This document shows, piece by piece, positions 1 through 8,322 of a stretch of DNA of 23,378 nucleotides (position 1 is the stretch's first letter; each line of letters starts with the position of its first letter). Under the pieces are notes generated by a model. That model had not been told where the DNA came from, did not search any database, and worked only from the letters and a program-made list of their open reading frames with translations. Location of the stretch: the IMG/VR virus record IMGVR_UViG_3300034521_000095, positions 1 to 23,378 of that record, one strand, 5' to 3'. The translations under genes and the position numbers were made by a program. The DNA comes from a virus.

Positions 1-721
1 TGACCCGGCCTACCGCCGCCGTCGCATTATCCTGCAGAACATGAAGGATGAGGAGCTGGCGATTGCCCAGGTGGAAGAGAAACAGGCGGTGGCTGCTGTC
101 CTCAACGGTAAATACACCATGACCGGCGAAGCGTTTGAACCGGTTGAGGTGGATATGGGACGCAGTGCCGGAAACAACATCATCCAGGCAGGCGCTGCGG
201 CATGGAGCACCCGCGACAAAGAAACCTATGACCCCACTGACGATATTGAAACCTATGCGCTGAACGCCAGCGGCGTGGTCAATATTATCGTTTTTGATCC
301 GAAGGGCTGGGCGTTGTTCCGTTCATTCAAAGCGGTAAAAGAGAAGCTCGACACCCGTCGCGGTTCTAACTCTGAACTGGAAACGGCGCTGAAGGATCTG
401 GGTGAAGCGGTCTCCTATAAGGGAATGTATGGCGATGTGGCCATTGTCGTCTACTCCGGGCAATACATTGAAGACGACACCAAAAAGAACTACCTGCCGG
501 ATTTGAGCATGGTGCTGGGTAATACCCAGGCCCGCGGCTTGCGCACCTACGGCTGCATTCAGGATGTGGATGCCCAGCGTGAAGGCATTAACGCTTCCAC
601 GCGGTATCCGAAAAACTGGGTACAGACAGGCGATCCGGCGCGTGAGTTCACCATGATCCAGTCTGCACCACTGATGCTGCTGGCTGACCCGGATGCGTTC
701 GTGTCTGTCAAACTCGCCTGA
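1..721 (+). CDS. E: Major capsid protein gpE, 3' part (5' end outside the window)
   Basis: This is the shell-forming head protein of a lambda-type phage. The reading frame is already open at base 2 and runs 239 residues to the TGA at 719-721. The visible part (AYRRRRIILQN, then DEELAIAQVEEKQAV, then NASGVVNIIVFDPKGWALF) lines up almost residue for residue with lambda gpE from about residue 103 of 341, so roughly 100 residues lie to the left of the window. The internal ATG at 41 is not the true start. An intercistronic hairpin follows the stop, then FI. Family assignment (HK97-fold, phage capsid E family) is from recognised similarity. Confidence 0.96.
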   Translation, partial: DPAYRRRRIILQNMKDEELAIAQVEEKQAVAAVLNGKYTMTGEAFEPVEVDMGRSAGNNIIQAGAAAWSTRDKETYDPTDDIETYALNASGVVNIIVFDPKGWALFRSFKAVKEKLDTRRGSNSELETALKDLGEAVSYKGMYGDVAIVVYSGQYIEDDTKKNYLPDLSMVLGNTQARGLRTYGCIQDVDAQREGINASTRYPKNWVQTGDPAREFTMIQSAPLMLLADPDAFVSVKLA

Positions 722-733
722 TGTCCATTCTGT

Positions 734-758
734 GGCCCTGCGGGGCCCTGTTCCGGAG
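734..758 (+). promoter_or_regulatory. Intercistronic hairpin plus Shine-Dalgarno between E and FI
   Basis: GGCCC (734-738), loop TGCG, GGGCC (743-747) can form a short GC-only stem 12 bases after the capsid stop. It is followed by TTCCGGAG (751-758), a ribosome site eight bases before the FI start. There is no T-run, so it is not an intrinsic terminator. A very similar arrangement lies between V and G. Possible roles are mRNA 3'-end protection or translational tuning; that is inference. Confidence 0.5.
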
Positions 759-766
759 TTGTTCTT

Positions 767-1171
767 ATGACAGAAAAAGAAAAGTTGATTGCGCGGCTTA
801 ATGAGCTTGGCGCGCAGCTTGGTCGGGAAGTGAATACGAGTGGCACCATTCAGGAGCTCTCTATGCGCATTGCAGAGCTGGAGGAAGAACTGAATGACGG
901 CACGGATACCGATAGTGTTGAAAATGGTGGCGTGAGTGATGGTAGCGCGTCCACCGTCGCCGCAGAACCCGTTCCGCCAGTGGATACTGTATTAAGCGGT
1001 AGAACAGATGACGCGCTGATGGCCGTCGAAACGCTGGCCACGCTGCACATTGAGGCGCTGCACGCGACCCGTGAGGAGCGGGTATCTATTGTGGAGGCGG
1101 GGACCGTGATCCGCGTGACAGAAGCGGATGCGGACAGCCTGGTTGCACTTGGACTGGTCCGCGAGCAGTAG
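767..1171 (+). CDS. FI: DNA packaging protein gpFI-like
   Basis: A 134-residue acidic protein. In lambda, gpFI helps the terminase-DNA complex dock on the prohead during packaging. The N-terminal part (KLIARLNELGAQLGREV, then RIAELEEELND) and the C-terminal part (ALHATREERV) resemble lambda gpFI, which is about 132 residues. The middle, about residues 45-70, is low-complexity and rich in Asp, Gly and Ser, as expected for a flexible linker. The ATG is preceded by CCGGAG at good spacing. Position directly after E and before FII matches lambda. Confidence 0.88.
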   Translation: MTEKEKLIARLNELGAQLGREVNTSGTIQELSMRIAELEEELNDGTDTDSVENGGVSDGSASTVAAEPVPPVDTVLSGRTDDALMAVETLATLHIEALHATREERVSIVEAGTVIRVTEADADSLVALGLVREQ

Positions 1172-1182
1172 CAGGGGGCTGT

Positions 1183-1536
1183 GTGGCTGATTTCGATAAC
1201 CTTTTTGATGCTGCAATAACACAGGCCGATGACACTATCCGGCAGGTTATGGGGACTTCTGCAACGGTAACGTCCGGCGCGATTTCTGGCGTCACGTTGA
1301 GTGGTGTTTTCGATGAACCGGAAAATATCGGTTACGCCACACCCGGCATCCGTGTCGAGGGGACCAGCCCGTCGTTGTTTGTGAAATCAGCAACGATTGG
1401 GCAGTTGGCGCGGCTGGACACGCTGGATATTAACGGAAAACCTTTCTGGGTTGATCGTATTGGTCCTGATGACTGTGGCTCCTGCCATGTCTGGCTTGGT
1501 ACGGGTTCTCCTCCCGCAGCAACCCGGCGCCGTTAA
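1183..1536 (+). CDS. FII: Head-tail joining protein gpFII
   Basis: A 117-residue protein, the same length as lambda gpFII, which caps the filled head and forms the surface to which the tail attaches. The start is GTG at 1183 (GTG GCT GAT, MADFDNLFDAAI), with AGGGGG just upstream. The lambda features are all present: MADFDNLFDAAI, a GTSAT segment, RVEGTSPSLFV and the C-terminal DDCGSCHVWLG followed by RRR. The gap to FI is short (about 11 bases) and the gap to Z is nine bases, so the genes are clearly co-transcribed. Confidence 0.94.
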   Translation: MADFDNLFDAAITQADDTIRQVMGTSATVTSGAISGVTLSGVFDEPENIGYATPGIRVEGTSPSLFVKSATIGQLARLDTLDINGKPFWVDRIGPDDCGSCHVWLGTGSPPAATRRR

Positions 1537-1545
1537 GGGGAAACT

Positions 1546-2100
1546 ATGTCTTTAAAAGGGCTTGAACAGGCTATAGCAAACCTGAACAGCATCAGCAATA
1601 CGGCGGTTCCGCGGGCCTCGGCACAGGCTGTTAACCGTGTCGCCACCCGGGCTGTCAGCCGAAGCGTTGCCGTTGTCTCGAAAGATACACGGGTGCCACG
1701 CAAGTTGGTAAAACAACGCGCGAGGATAAAACGCGCCACGGCGAAAAAGCCGATGGCAATGATCCGCGTGAACCGGGGCAACCTGCCCGCGATAAAGCTC
1801 GGTACCGCCAGCGTACGGTTATCCCGCAGAAAACGGGACAAAAAAGGGGCCAATAGTGTGTTGCGTATTGGCCCTTTTCGTTTCCCCGGGGCCTTTATTC
1901 AACAGCTGGAAAATGGTCGCTGGCATGTGATGCGACGGACATCCAGACCCCGCTATCCGATCGAAGTGGTCAGCATTCCACTGGCAGCGCCACTGACGAC
2001 CGCATTTAAAGATGAGCTGCCGAAGCTCATGGAATCGGATATGCCTAAAGAACTTAGGGCATCCCTTAAAAACCAACTCAGGTTGATTCTGAAACGATGA
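1546..2100 (+). CDS. Z: Minor tail protein gpZ
   Basis: A 184-residue very basic protein of the lambda Z family (192 in lambda), which acts at the head-proximal end of the tail during tail completion. Matching segments include KGLEQAIANLNSISNTAVP near the start, KLVKQRARIKRATAKKP around residues 50-67, RVNRGNLPAIKLG around 74-86, and PGAFIQQLENGRWHVM around 113-128. The Lys/Arg-rich centre is typical. AAGGGGA lies just before the ATG. The stop overlaps the start of U in an ATGA, which suggests translational coupling. Confidence 0.93.
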   Translation: MSLKGLEQAIANLNSISNTAVPRASAQAVNRVATRAVSRSVAVVSKDTRVPRKLVKQRARIKRATAKKPMAMIRVNRGNLPAIKLGTASVRLSRRKRDKKGANSVLRIGPFRFPGAFIQQLENGRWHVMRRTSRPRYPIEVVSIPLAAPLTTAFKDELPKLMESDMPKELRASLKNQLRLILKR

Positions 2101-2495
2101 AACACACTGATATTAGAAAGGCCATTATTGATGCGCTGGAGAGCCATATTGGTAAAGGCGCGCTCTATTTTGACGGACGTCCAGCGGTACTGGAGGAGGG
2201 GGATTTTCCGGCGGTCGCTGTCTTCCTGACGGATGCCGGGTATACCGGCGAAGAACTGGATGCTGATATCTGGCAGGCCACGCTGCATATCGAAATCTTT
2301 TTACCAGCGCAGGTACCCGATTCCGAGCTCGATGACTGGATGGAGTCACGTATTTATCCGGTGCTTGGCAATGTGCCAGGTCTTTCCCTGCTGATCAATA
2401 ACATGGTGCAGCAAGGGTATGACTACCAGCGCGATGATGATCTTGGGCTGTGGAGTTCGGCTGATTTGAAATATTCCATTACCTACGAAATGTGA
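2097..2495 (+). CDS. U: Tail terminator protein gpU
   Basis: A 132-residue protein (131 in lambda) that forms the ring ending tail-tube polymerisation and joining the tail to the head. Nearly the whole length is recognisable: YFDGRPAV, FPAVAVFLTDAGYTGEELDA, AQVPDSELDDWMESRIYPV and the C-terminal YITYEM-type end (YSITYEM here). The ATG overlaps the stop of Z by four bases. V follows seven bases after the stop. Confidence 0.96.
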   Translation: MKHTDIRKAIIDALESHIGKGALYFDGRPAVLEEGDFPAVAVFLTDAGYTGEELDADIWQATLHIEIFLPAQVPDSELDDWMESRIYPVLGNVPGLSLLINNMVQQGYDYQRDDDLGLWSSADLKYSITYEM

Positions 2496-2502
2496 GGACG
2501 TA

Positions 2503-3240
2503 ATGACTACACCAAACCCACTGGCGCCGGTAAAGGGTGCCACCACCACGCTCTGGATTTATTCCGGATCGGGTAACCCGTTCGCCAACCCGGTATCGGA
2601 TGTTGACTGGACACGCCTGGCGAAGATTAAAGACCTGCAGCCCGGCGAACTGACCGCAGAATCAAACGATGACACCTATCTGGATGATGCGGATGCTGAC
2701 TGGACGTCCACTTCGCAGGGCCAGAAATCGGCGGGGGAGGCCAGTTTTACGCTGGCCTGGAAACCTGCCGAGAGCGGGCAGCAGGATCTGGTTCGCTGGT
2801 TTGATGACGGTACCGTGCTGGTGTACAAAATCAAATACCCGAATGGCGCCATCGATGTTTTCCGTGGCTGGGTAAGCAGCCTGGGTAAAACGGTGACGGC
2901 AAAAGACACCATTACCCGTTCTGTCAAAATCAGCAACAACGGCAAACCAGGCCTTGCTGAAGACACTGCTGCTGCAGTGATCGACGTAACCGGCGTTAGC
3001 CTGGATAAAGCGACCACCACCGTTGCGGTTGCTGCCACCACCACGCTAAATGTCACCGTGGCGCCTGCCAGTGCGAGCGATCAATCTTTCCTAGCCACCA
3101 CCACTGATGCAGGTAAAGCCACGGTGGCTGTCGCCGGCACGGTGCTGACGGTCACCGGCATTGCCGCCGGAACCGCCGACATTATCGTGATGACCAATGA
3201 CGGGTTGTTTGTCGCGACCTGTAAAGTCACCGTTTCCTGA
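2503..3240 (+). CDS. V: Major tail tube protein gpV with C-terminal Ig-like domain
   Basis: A 245-residue protein (246 in lambda) that builds the tail tube. Residues 1 to about 155 form the tube domain (WTRLAKIKDLQPGELTAES and WFDDGTVLVYKIKYPNGAIDVFRGWVSS segments). Residues about 158-245 are a bacterial Ig-like (BIG2) domain with the usual VTGVSLDK opening and an Ala/Thr/Val-rich beta pattern. In lambda this domain decorates the tube surface and is dispensable. GAGGA lies upstream of the ATG. A hairpin resembling the one after E follows the stop. Confidence 0.95.
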   Translation: MTTPNPLAPVKGATTTLWIYSGSGNPFANPVSDVDWTRLAKIKDLQPGELTAESNDDTYLDDADADWTSTSQGQKSAGEASFTLAWKPAESGQQDLVRWFDDGTVLVYKIKYPNGAIDVFRGWVSSLGKTVTAKDTITRSVKISNNGKPGLAEDTAAAVIDVTGVSLDKATTTVAVAATTTLNVTVAPASASDQSFLATTTDAGKATVAVAGTVLTVTGIAAGTADIIVMTNDGLFVATCKVTVS

Positions 3241-3244
3241 CCTT

Positions 3245-3270
3245 CGGGGCTGTGGCCCCGCTTTCCGGAG
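3245..3270 (+). promoter_or_regulatory. Intercistronic hairpin plus Shine-Dalgarno between V and G
   Basis: CGGGGC (3245-3250), loop TGTG, GCCCCG (3255-3260) forms a six-pair GC stem immediately after the V stop, followed by TTTCCGGAG and the ATG of G at 3277. No T-run follows. The layout (GC stem, a few bases, TTCCGGAGT) repeats that between E and FI, and both follow a gene whose protein is needed in hundreds of copies. Function is inferred only. Confidence 0.5.
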
Positions 3271-3276
3271 TAACCC

Positions 3277-3684
3277 ATGTTTTTAAAAAGTGAACCGTTC
3301 GAACGTAACGGTAATACAGTCACGCTCTACGAACTGTCGGCGCTACAGCGTATTGAGCATCTTGAACACCTGAAGTCGCTGGAAAGTATCTCTGATGCCG
3401 ACATGCAGACGGCGATGGATATGACGATTAAATCCGGCGCACTGCTGGTGGCCATGTCTTTATGGCATGACCACCCCCTGAAAGGGACGCACAAAACGCC
3501 GAAAGAAGACGTTGAACAGATCCAGAATGAGGTGCTGATGACATGGCCACTGGAGATTATTTCCGCTGCAGAGTACAGCGTGAAGCTGCTGTCCGGCATG
3601 GTGCCGCTGCAGGAAGCGAATGATCCAGAGGATGTTGCTGTAACTGAGCCGGTCAGTCTGGAAAAGTCCTCGCCAGTGAGCTGA
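3277..3684 (+). CDS. G: Tail assembly chaperone gpG
   Basis: A 135-residue protein (140 in lambda) that coats the tape measure protein during tail assembly and is absent from the virion. The start MFLKSEPFERNGNTVTLYELSALQRIEHL matches lambda gpG in parts, and SLWHDHPLKGT and TWPLEIISAAE are further matches. The last residues include the slippery codons GAA AAG at 3661-3666, where a fraction of ribosomes shift to make gpGT; the zero-frame stop is at 3682-3684. Confidence 0.94.
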   Translation: MFLKSEPFERNGNTVTLYELSALQRIEHLEHLKSLESISDADMQTAMDMTIKSGALLVAMSLWHDHPLKGTHKTPKEDVEQIQNEVLMTWPLEIISAAEYSVKLLSGMVPLQEANDPEDVAVTEPVSLEKSSPVS

Positions 3685-4013
3685 CATTCGTCCTGAAACT
3701 GGCGCGTGAATTTCGCCGCCCGGACTGGCGCGCCATGCTTGCTGGTATGTCGTCAACGGAATATGCCGACTGGCGAACGTTCTACCAGGACAATTTTTTT
3801 AATGATGTGCAACTGGATGCACATTTTTCCTCGCTGATGCATATCGTCATTACCGCGCTTGACCCCAAAACCACATCAACCCCTGCCAGCTTCAGCCTGC
3901 TATCACCTTCTGCGGAGGATATTGCCGACGATGAACCCGGTGACGCTGTGCTGATGGCAAAGGCCGAGGGCATTTCAGGAGGTGTTCGCTATGGCCCAGA
4001 CGGCAGTGGGTGA
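3277..4013 (+). CDS. GT: Frameshift fusion tail assembly chaperone gpGT (join 3277-3666, 3666-4013)
   Basis: Ribosomes that slip back one base at GGAAAAG (3660-3666) read base 3666 twice and continue as VLASELTFVLKLAREF, giving about 245 residues: 130 from G and 115 from T. The T part matches lambda T (FRRPDWRAMLAGMSSTEYADW and the C-terminal GVRYGPDGS). In the -1 frame a TGA at 3645-3647 blocks an earlier shift and the zero-frame stop is at 3682, so the shift must fall in a 37-base stretch where this heptamer is the only slippery run. The T stop lies 23 bases inside the start of H. In lambda, gpGT links gpG-coated tape measure to gpV. Confidence 0.9.
3660..3666 (+). promoter_or_regulatory. 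-1 ribosomal frameshift site GGAAAAG
   Basis: The zero-frame reading is CTG GAA AAG TCC. Lambda uses G GGA AAG at the same place. Here one G is replaced by A, so the A-site Lys tRNA can re-pair (AAG to AAA), but the P-site Glu tRNA would meet GGA instead of GAA. It is therefore a weaker, non-canonical version of the X XXY YYZ pattern. Confidence 0.8.
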
Positions 4014-6507
4014 CCTGGTCGTTAACCTTGACGTTAATTCGTCAAAGTTCAACGAGCAGATGGAGTACGTAAAAAGGCAGTTTAAGCAGACGGGGGACGC
4101 AGCGAATGACTCGGCGCTGAAGGTGCAGCAGTCATTTACCCGCCAGGAGAGCGCCGCGAAGAAGGCCGGTATTTCTGTCGGCCAATACAACGCGGCGATG
4201 CGTATGCTGCCTGCGCAGTTTACGGATATCGCCACCCAGCTGGCCGGTGGGCAGAGTCCGTGGCTTATCCTGCTGCAGCAGGGCGGTCAGGTGAAAGACT
4301 CCTTCGGCGGTATTATTCCGACCTTTCGGGCGCTGCTGGGCACCATATCGCCAGTGATGGTTGGGGTTGGCGCGCTGGCTGCCGCCACTGGCGCGGTGGT
4401 TTACGCCTGGTATCAGGGCTCGTCCACGTTGTCTGATTTCAACAAAACGCTGGTTCTGTCCGGTAATACTGCCGGGCTGACCTCAAACCGCATGCTGGTG
4501 CTGGCGAAATCTGGCGAGCAGGCGGGACTCACGTTTAACCAGACCAGCAGTGCGCTGACGGAGCTGGTCAACGCCGGAGTGCGTGCCGGTGCCCGGTTCG
4601 ATGAGATGAGTCAGGCGATAGCGAAATTTACCGATGCGTCGGGCGTGCCGGTCGATAAGGTGGCGGCGGCATTCGGCAAACTGACGAACGATCCGACCTC
4701 TGGTCTGATTGCCATGGCGCAGCAGTTCCACAACGTTACAGCGGAACAGATTGCTTATGTGGCGCAACTGCAGCGTGCCGGTGATGAGGCCGGGGCTCTA
4801 CAGGCAGCTAATGATGCGGCGACGAACGGTTTTCACGAGCAGACAAAGAGCCTGCGCGACAATATGGGGTCGATTGAAACTGCTGCCGACAGCCTGAAGC
4901 GCGCTTTTAAATCGATGTGGGATGCGGCGCTCGATATCGGACGGCCTGACACCACGCAGGAGATTGTTGCCAAAGCTGAAGCGGCTTTTAAGCGGGCAGA
5001 TGAAATCTGGAATCTGCGTAAAGGCGATCGTTACGTCAATGACGATGCGCGTGCCAGCTACTGGAATGATCGGGAGTCTGCCCGCCTTGCACTGGAAATG
5101 GCGCAGCAGCAGGCCAGTGTGGCAAAGGCAACGGAGGATAACGCCGCCCGCGAGGCGGTGATTGAATCTGACCGCCAGAAGTATGCCGCGCAGGCGCAGT
5201 CGAATTATGCAAAGACGCAGACTGCGCTGGAGAAGTACACGGCCCGTCAGAATGAACTGAACAAGGCGCTGAAAGACGGTCGGATCCTCCAGGCTGACTA
5301 CAACATCAATCTGGAAGCTGCGAAAAAAGAATACGACGACTCGCTGAAGAAACCCAAAGCCCCTTCAGCGGTAAAAACACCTGCAGGTGTAAAAAGTGTC
5401 GATACTGCCAGCGCGCAGACGCTGGAGCTGGAGGCGCAGTTACGCACTCTGCAGGAGCATAAGAGCATCACAGATACCATCAGCCAGCTGCGGCAGGAAT
5501 TGTGGAAACAACAATCCCGCTTTTCGGTGCTGGAAGAGGCCGCCAAAAAGCGCGCGCTGACCGCCGATGAAAAATCGGTGCTGGCGAACAAAGACGAGGT
5601 ACTGGCGCGGGCCGAAGTGAATGCCCGGCTGGGCGATCAGATTGTTGCCCAGGAACGGCTAAACCGCCTGCAGGACAGCTCGCAGAAGTACGTTACCCAG
5701 ATTGGTGAGAAAACCCGGGCGCTTGTGGCCGGGGGCAGCATGAGCAGTCGCGGCGCGCAGCGTCAAAACGAAGAGGCACAGCTGCGGCAGGGCTGGATGA
5801 ATGCCGGCGGTACGGACACCGATCAGGGTTATCAGAACGAACTGGATGCACTGAAGAAATATTATGCCGCACAGGACGAGCTCCGTGGCAACTGGCAGGC
5901 CGGGGCGAAATCAGCGTGGGCTGACTATGCCGATTCAGCAGCTGATGCCTATGGTTCGATGAAGTCCGCTGCTTCAGCCACATTCGATGGTATCAGCCAG
6001 AATATGGCCGATATGCTGACGACAGGGAAAGCAAACTGGGCAGATTTCACCCGTTCCACGTTGTCGATGCTGACGCAGATCCTGATGAAGCAGGCCATGG
6101 CTGGCCTGGTCAGTTCTGCCACGTCAGCGCTGGGTTTTGCTGGCGGTGGTTATACCGGATCCGGCGGCAAGTATGAGCCAGCAGGTGTGGTGCACCGTGG
6201 CGAGTTTGTCTTTACGCAGGAAGCCACTAACCGAATCGGTGTCGGCAACCTTTATCGCATGATGCGCGGTTATGCGACTGGTGGCCTGGTCGGGGGGAGT
6301 GGCGCTGGCGTTGCTTCTCCTTTTGGTGTCAGCGTGTATGCACCGGTTTCGGTTACAACAGGCCAGGGGGATTCCGGTCAGCAGAAAGGAAACGGTGATA
6401 CGCTGGGGAAAGCCTATCAGCAGGTGATCAACAGTTCCATCAGGGAAGGTATCACCAGAGAGGTCCGGCCCGGAGGCATTATCTGGAATGCAACAAAACA
6501 GAGGTAA
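3991..6507 (+). CDS. H: Tape measure protein gpH
   Basis: Sets tail length and is delivered ahead of the DNA. I place the start at ATG 3991 (MAQTAVGDLVVNLDV, 838 residues), because the strong AGGAGG at 3977-3982 is eight bases upstream of it and overlaps the in-frame GTG at 3982. Lambda gpH is 853 residues. Matching segments: ISVGQYNAAMRMLPAQFTD, LAGGQSPWLILLQQGGQV, DFNKTLVLSGN, AEQIAYVAQLQRAGDEAGAL. A hydrophobic stretch lies at about residues 108-135, long Ala/Gln/Lys helices predicted as coiled coil at about 370-640, and a Gly-rich C-terminal part with YEPAGVVHRGEFVFTQEAT, a conserved lambda-type tape-measure segment. In lambda the C terminus is cleaved during maturation. Confidence 0.94.
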   Translation: MAQTAVGDLVVNLDVNSSKFNEQMEYVKRQFKQTGDAANDSALKVQQSFTRQESAAKKAGISVGQYNAAMRMLPAQFTDIATQLAGGQSPWLILLQQGGQVKDSFGGIIPTFRALLGTISPVMVGVGALAAATGAVVYAWYQGSSTLSDFNKTLVLSGNTAGLTSNRMLVLAKSGEQAGLTFNQTSSALTELVNAGVRAGARFDEMSQAIAKFTDASGVPVDKVAAAFGKLTNDPTSGLIAMAQQFHNVTAEQIAYVAQLQRAGDEAGALQAANDAATNGFHEQTKSLRDNMGSIETAADSLKRAFKSMWDAALDIGRPDTTQEIVAKAEAAFKRADEIWNLRKGDRYVNDDARASYWNDRESARLALEMAQQQASVAKATEDNAAREAVIESDRQKYAAQAQSNYAKTQTALEKYTARQNELNKALKDGRILQADYNINLEAAKKEYDDSLKKPKAPSAVKTPAGVKSVDTASAQTLELEAQLRTLQEHKSITDTISQLRQELWKQQSRFSVLEEAAKKRALTADEKSVLANKDEVLARAEVNARLGDQIVAQERLNRLQDSSQKYVTQIGEKTRALVAGGSMSSRGAQRQNEEAQLRQGWMNAGGTDTDQGYQNELDALKKYYAAQDELRGNWQAGAKSAWADYADSAADAYGSMKSAASATFDGISQNMADMLTTGKANWADFTRSTLSMLTQILMKQAMAGLVSSATSALGFAGGGYTGSGGKYEPAGVVHRGEFVFTQEATNRIGVGNLYRMMRGYATGGLVGGSGAGVASPFGVSVYAPVSVTTGQGDSGQQKGNGDTLGKAYQQVINSSIREGITREVRPGGIIWNATKQR

Positions 6508-6510
6508 GCA

Positions 6511-6858
6511 ATGGCGATCGAGCATTTTGCGTGGCGGATTAAAGCATCCAGCCAGCCGACCCTGAAAAGTAAGGATACCGTCCGCACGGCACAGTTTGGT
6601 GATGGCTATAAGCAAGTATCAGGTGCCGGGATGAATGATGAAACGCTCAGCTATGAGTTTTCATTTACCGGCGAACCGGGAACCGTCAAGGATATCTATG
6701 CTTTTCTGCGGCGCCATAAGACGAAATCATTTTCGTTTACCCCGCCAGGCGGTGATCTTGCGCTGTGGCGTGTTGAGGCAGACAGCCTGCAGCGCATCAC
6801 CAAAAGTAAAACGGTGGAAACCGTATCAGCCACCTTTGAACAGGCGTTTGCGCCATGA
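6511..6858 (+). CDS. M: Minor tail protein gpM
   Basis: A 115-residue protein of the phage minor tail M family (109 in lambda), part of the tail-tip initiator. The family pattern is visible: FRWRIK-like start (FAWRIKASSQPTLKS), TAQFGDGYKQV around residues 28-38, and SFSFTPPGG around 69-77. AGAGGT precedes the ATG. The stop overlaps the start of L in ATGA. Confidence 0.9.
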   Translation: MAIEHFAWRIKASSQPTLKSKDTVRTAQFGDGYKQVSGAGMNDETLSYEFSFTGEPGTVKDIYAFLRRHKTKSFSFTPPGGDLALWRVEADSLQRITKSKTVETVSATFEQAFAP

Positions 6859-7610
6859 GCTTAAACAGTGATTATCAGAAACTTGAGCCGGGCAATGTTG
6901 TCCGGCTTTTTGATGTTGATGGCACCGCATTTGGTGTTTCCGACGTTCTCCGCTTCCACGCCCACAACATTGCCCACACTCCCGATGAAATTGCCGCTGC
7001 TGGTGGAGATGAAAATAAGCTACCGGCGAAATCGATCTGGTGGCAGGGGCAGGAATATAAAGCCTGGCCCTGCCAGATAGAGGGTATTGAGACGGCGACC
7101 GACGGGACCAGCGCGCAGCCGACGCTGTCGGTCGCTAACCTGGATAGTTCCATTACGGCGCTGTGTCTTGCTTATGATGACCTGCTGCAGGCAAAGGTCA
7201 CGATTCATGACACGCTGGCGCAGTATCTGGATGCGAAAAACTATCCGGAGGGCAACCCGTCTGCGGATCCGCAGCAGGAAAAGCTGAAGGTGTTTTACAT
7301 TGACGCCAAGAGCACTGAAACCAACGAGGTGGTGGCGTTTACGTTGTCGAGTCCAATGGACCTGCAGGGGGTGATGATCCCGACGCGCCAGCTACATTCG
7401 CTTTGTACCTGGTGTATCCGAAACAAATACCGCTCCGGTGATGGATGCGACTATGCCGGGACGCGTTATTTCGACAAGCACAATAATCCGGTTAACGATC
7501 CGTCGCTCGATGAATGCCCCGGTACACTCACTGCGTGCAAGTTGCGACATGGCGAGGGGAACGAGTTGCCGTTCGGTGGTTTCCCTGGCACATCCCTGAT
7601 CAGGAGTTGA
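6855..7610 (+). CDS. L: Minor tail protein gpL (iron-sulphur tail-tip protein)
   Basis: A 251-residue protein (232 in lambda) of the tail-tip complex. Lambda gpL binds a 4Fe-4S cluster through C-terminal cysteines. Here the C-terminal part has Cys184, Cys187, Cys198, Cys221 and Cys228 within CTWCIRNKYRSGDGCDYAG and DECPGTLTACKLRHG, and ends with the usual NELPFGGFPG. The N-terminal part contains VVRLFDVDGTAFG and FHAHN, shared with lambda. It starts inside the M stop and is followed one base later by K. Confidence 0.93.
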   Translation: MSLNSDYQKLEPGNVVRLFDVDGTAFGVSDVLRFHAHNIAHTPDEIAAAGGDENKLPAKSIWWQGQEYKAWPCQIEGIETATDGTSAQPTLSVANLDSSITALCLAYDDLLQAKVTIHDTLAQYLDAKNYPEGNPSADPQQEKLKVFYIDAKSTETNEVVAFTLSSPMDLQGVMIPTRQLHSLCTWCIRNKYRSGDGCDYAGTRYFDKHNNPVNDPSLDECPGTLTACKLRHGEGNELPFGGFPGTSLIRS

Positions 7611-7611
7611 T

Positions 7612-8322
7612 ATGCGTCAGAAAATTATCGACGACATTATGGCGCATGCTGCTGCTGAATATCCGCGCGAATGCTGCGGCGTAGTGGTGCAAAAAAGCAG
7701 GGTGCAGCGGTACATTCCCTGCCGTAATCTGGCAACCGATCCGACAGAGCATTTCCACCTGTCACCGGAGGATTACGCCGCTGCCGAAGACTGGGGTACG
7801 GTGATTGCCATTGTCCACAGCCACCCTGACGCAACGACACAGCCGAGCGAACTGGATAAAGCGCAATGTGATGCAACGCTCTTACCCTGGCACATCGTGA
7901 GCTGGCCGGATGGGGATCTGCGTACCATCCAGCCGCGCGGGGAACTACCACTGCTGGAACGCCCGTTTGTGCTCGGTCATTTCGATTGCTGGGGGCTGGT
8001 GATGAGCTACTTCAGGCAGACGCATGGTATCGAACTGACGGATTACCGCGTTGATTATCCCTGGTGGGAAGACAGTTACCCCGAAAACTTCTACCACGAT
8101 TGCTGGTATGAATGTGGATTCCGTGAATTCAGTGGCGTACCGCAGCCAGGTGATATGGTTATCATGCAGGTGCAGTCCAACAAGTGGAATCATGCCGGGA
8201 TCCTGCTCGAAGGTAACATGTTACTCCACCATCTATATGGCCATCTGAGTCAACGTGTGCCTTATGGTGGATACTGGCAGGAACGGACAATTAAGGTTCT
8301 ACGGTATAAGGATCTTTTTTAA
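7612..8322 (+). CDS. K: Tail assembly protein gpK, JAMM plus NlpC/P60 two-domain protein
   Basis: A 236-residue protein needed to form the lambda tail tip. The N-terminal domain is a JAB1/MPN-type metallopeptidase: Glu20, then His69-x-His71-x7-Ser79-x2-Asp82 is a complete JAMM zinc motif. The C-terminal domain (about 117-236) is NlpC/P60-like, with Cys126 in HFDCWGLV and His194 in NHAGILL as the likely catalytic pair, so a cell-wall-cutting activity is plausible. AGGAG sits five bases before the ATG. An intrinsic terminator begins at the stop codon, and the next gene rightwards is convergent. Confidence 0.94.
   Translation: MRQKIIDDIMAHAAAEYPRECCGVVVQKSRVQRYIPCRNLATDPTEHFHLSPEDYAAAEDWGTVIAIVHSHPDATTQPSELDKAQCDATLLPWHIVSWPDGDLRTIQPRGELPLLERPFVLGHFDCWGLVMSYFRQTHGIELTDYRVDYPWWEDSYPENFYHDCWYECGFREFSGVPQPGDMVIMQVQSNKWNHAGILLEGNMLLHHLYGHLSQRVPYGGYWQERTIKVLRYKDLF

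Noticed and set aside
3982-3990. Upstream GTG start for the tape measure gene
   Set aside because: It overlaps the Shine-Dalgarno AGGAGG that is ideally placed for ATG 3991, and lambda gpH begins at the equivalent of the ATG.
6124-6615. 163-residue open frame opposite the end of H
   Set aside because: Antisense shadow spanning the H-M junction, no ribosome site or family features.
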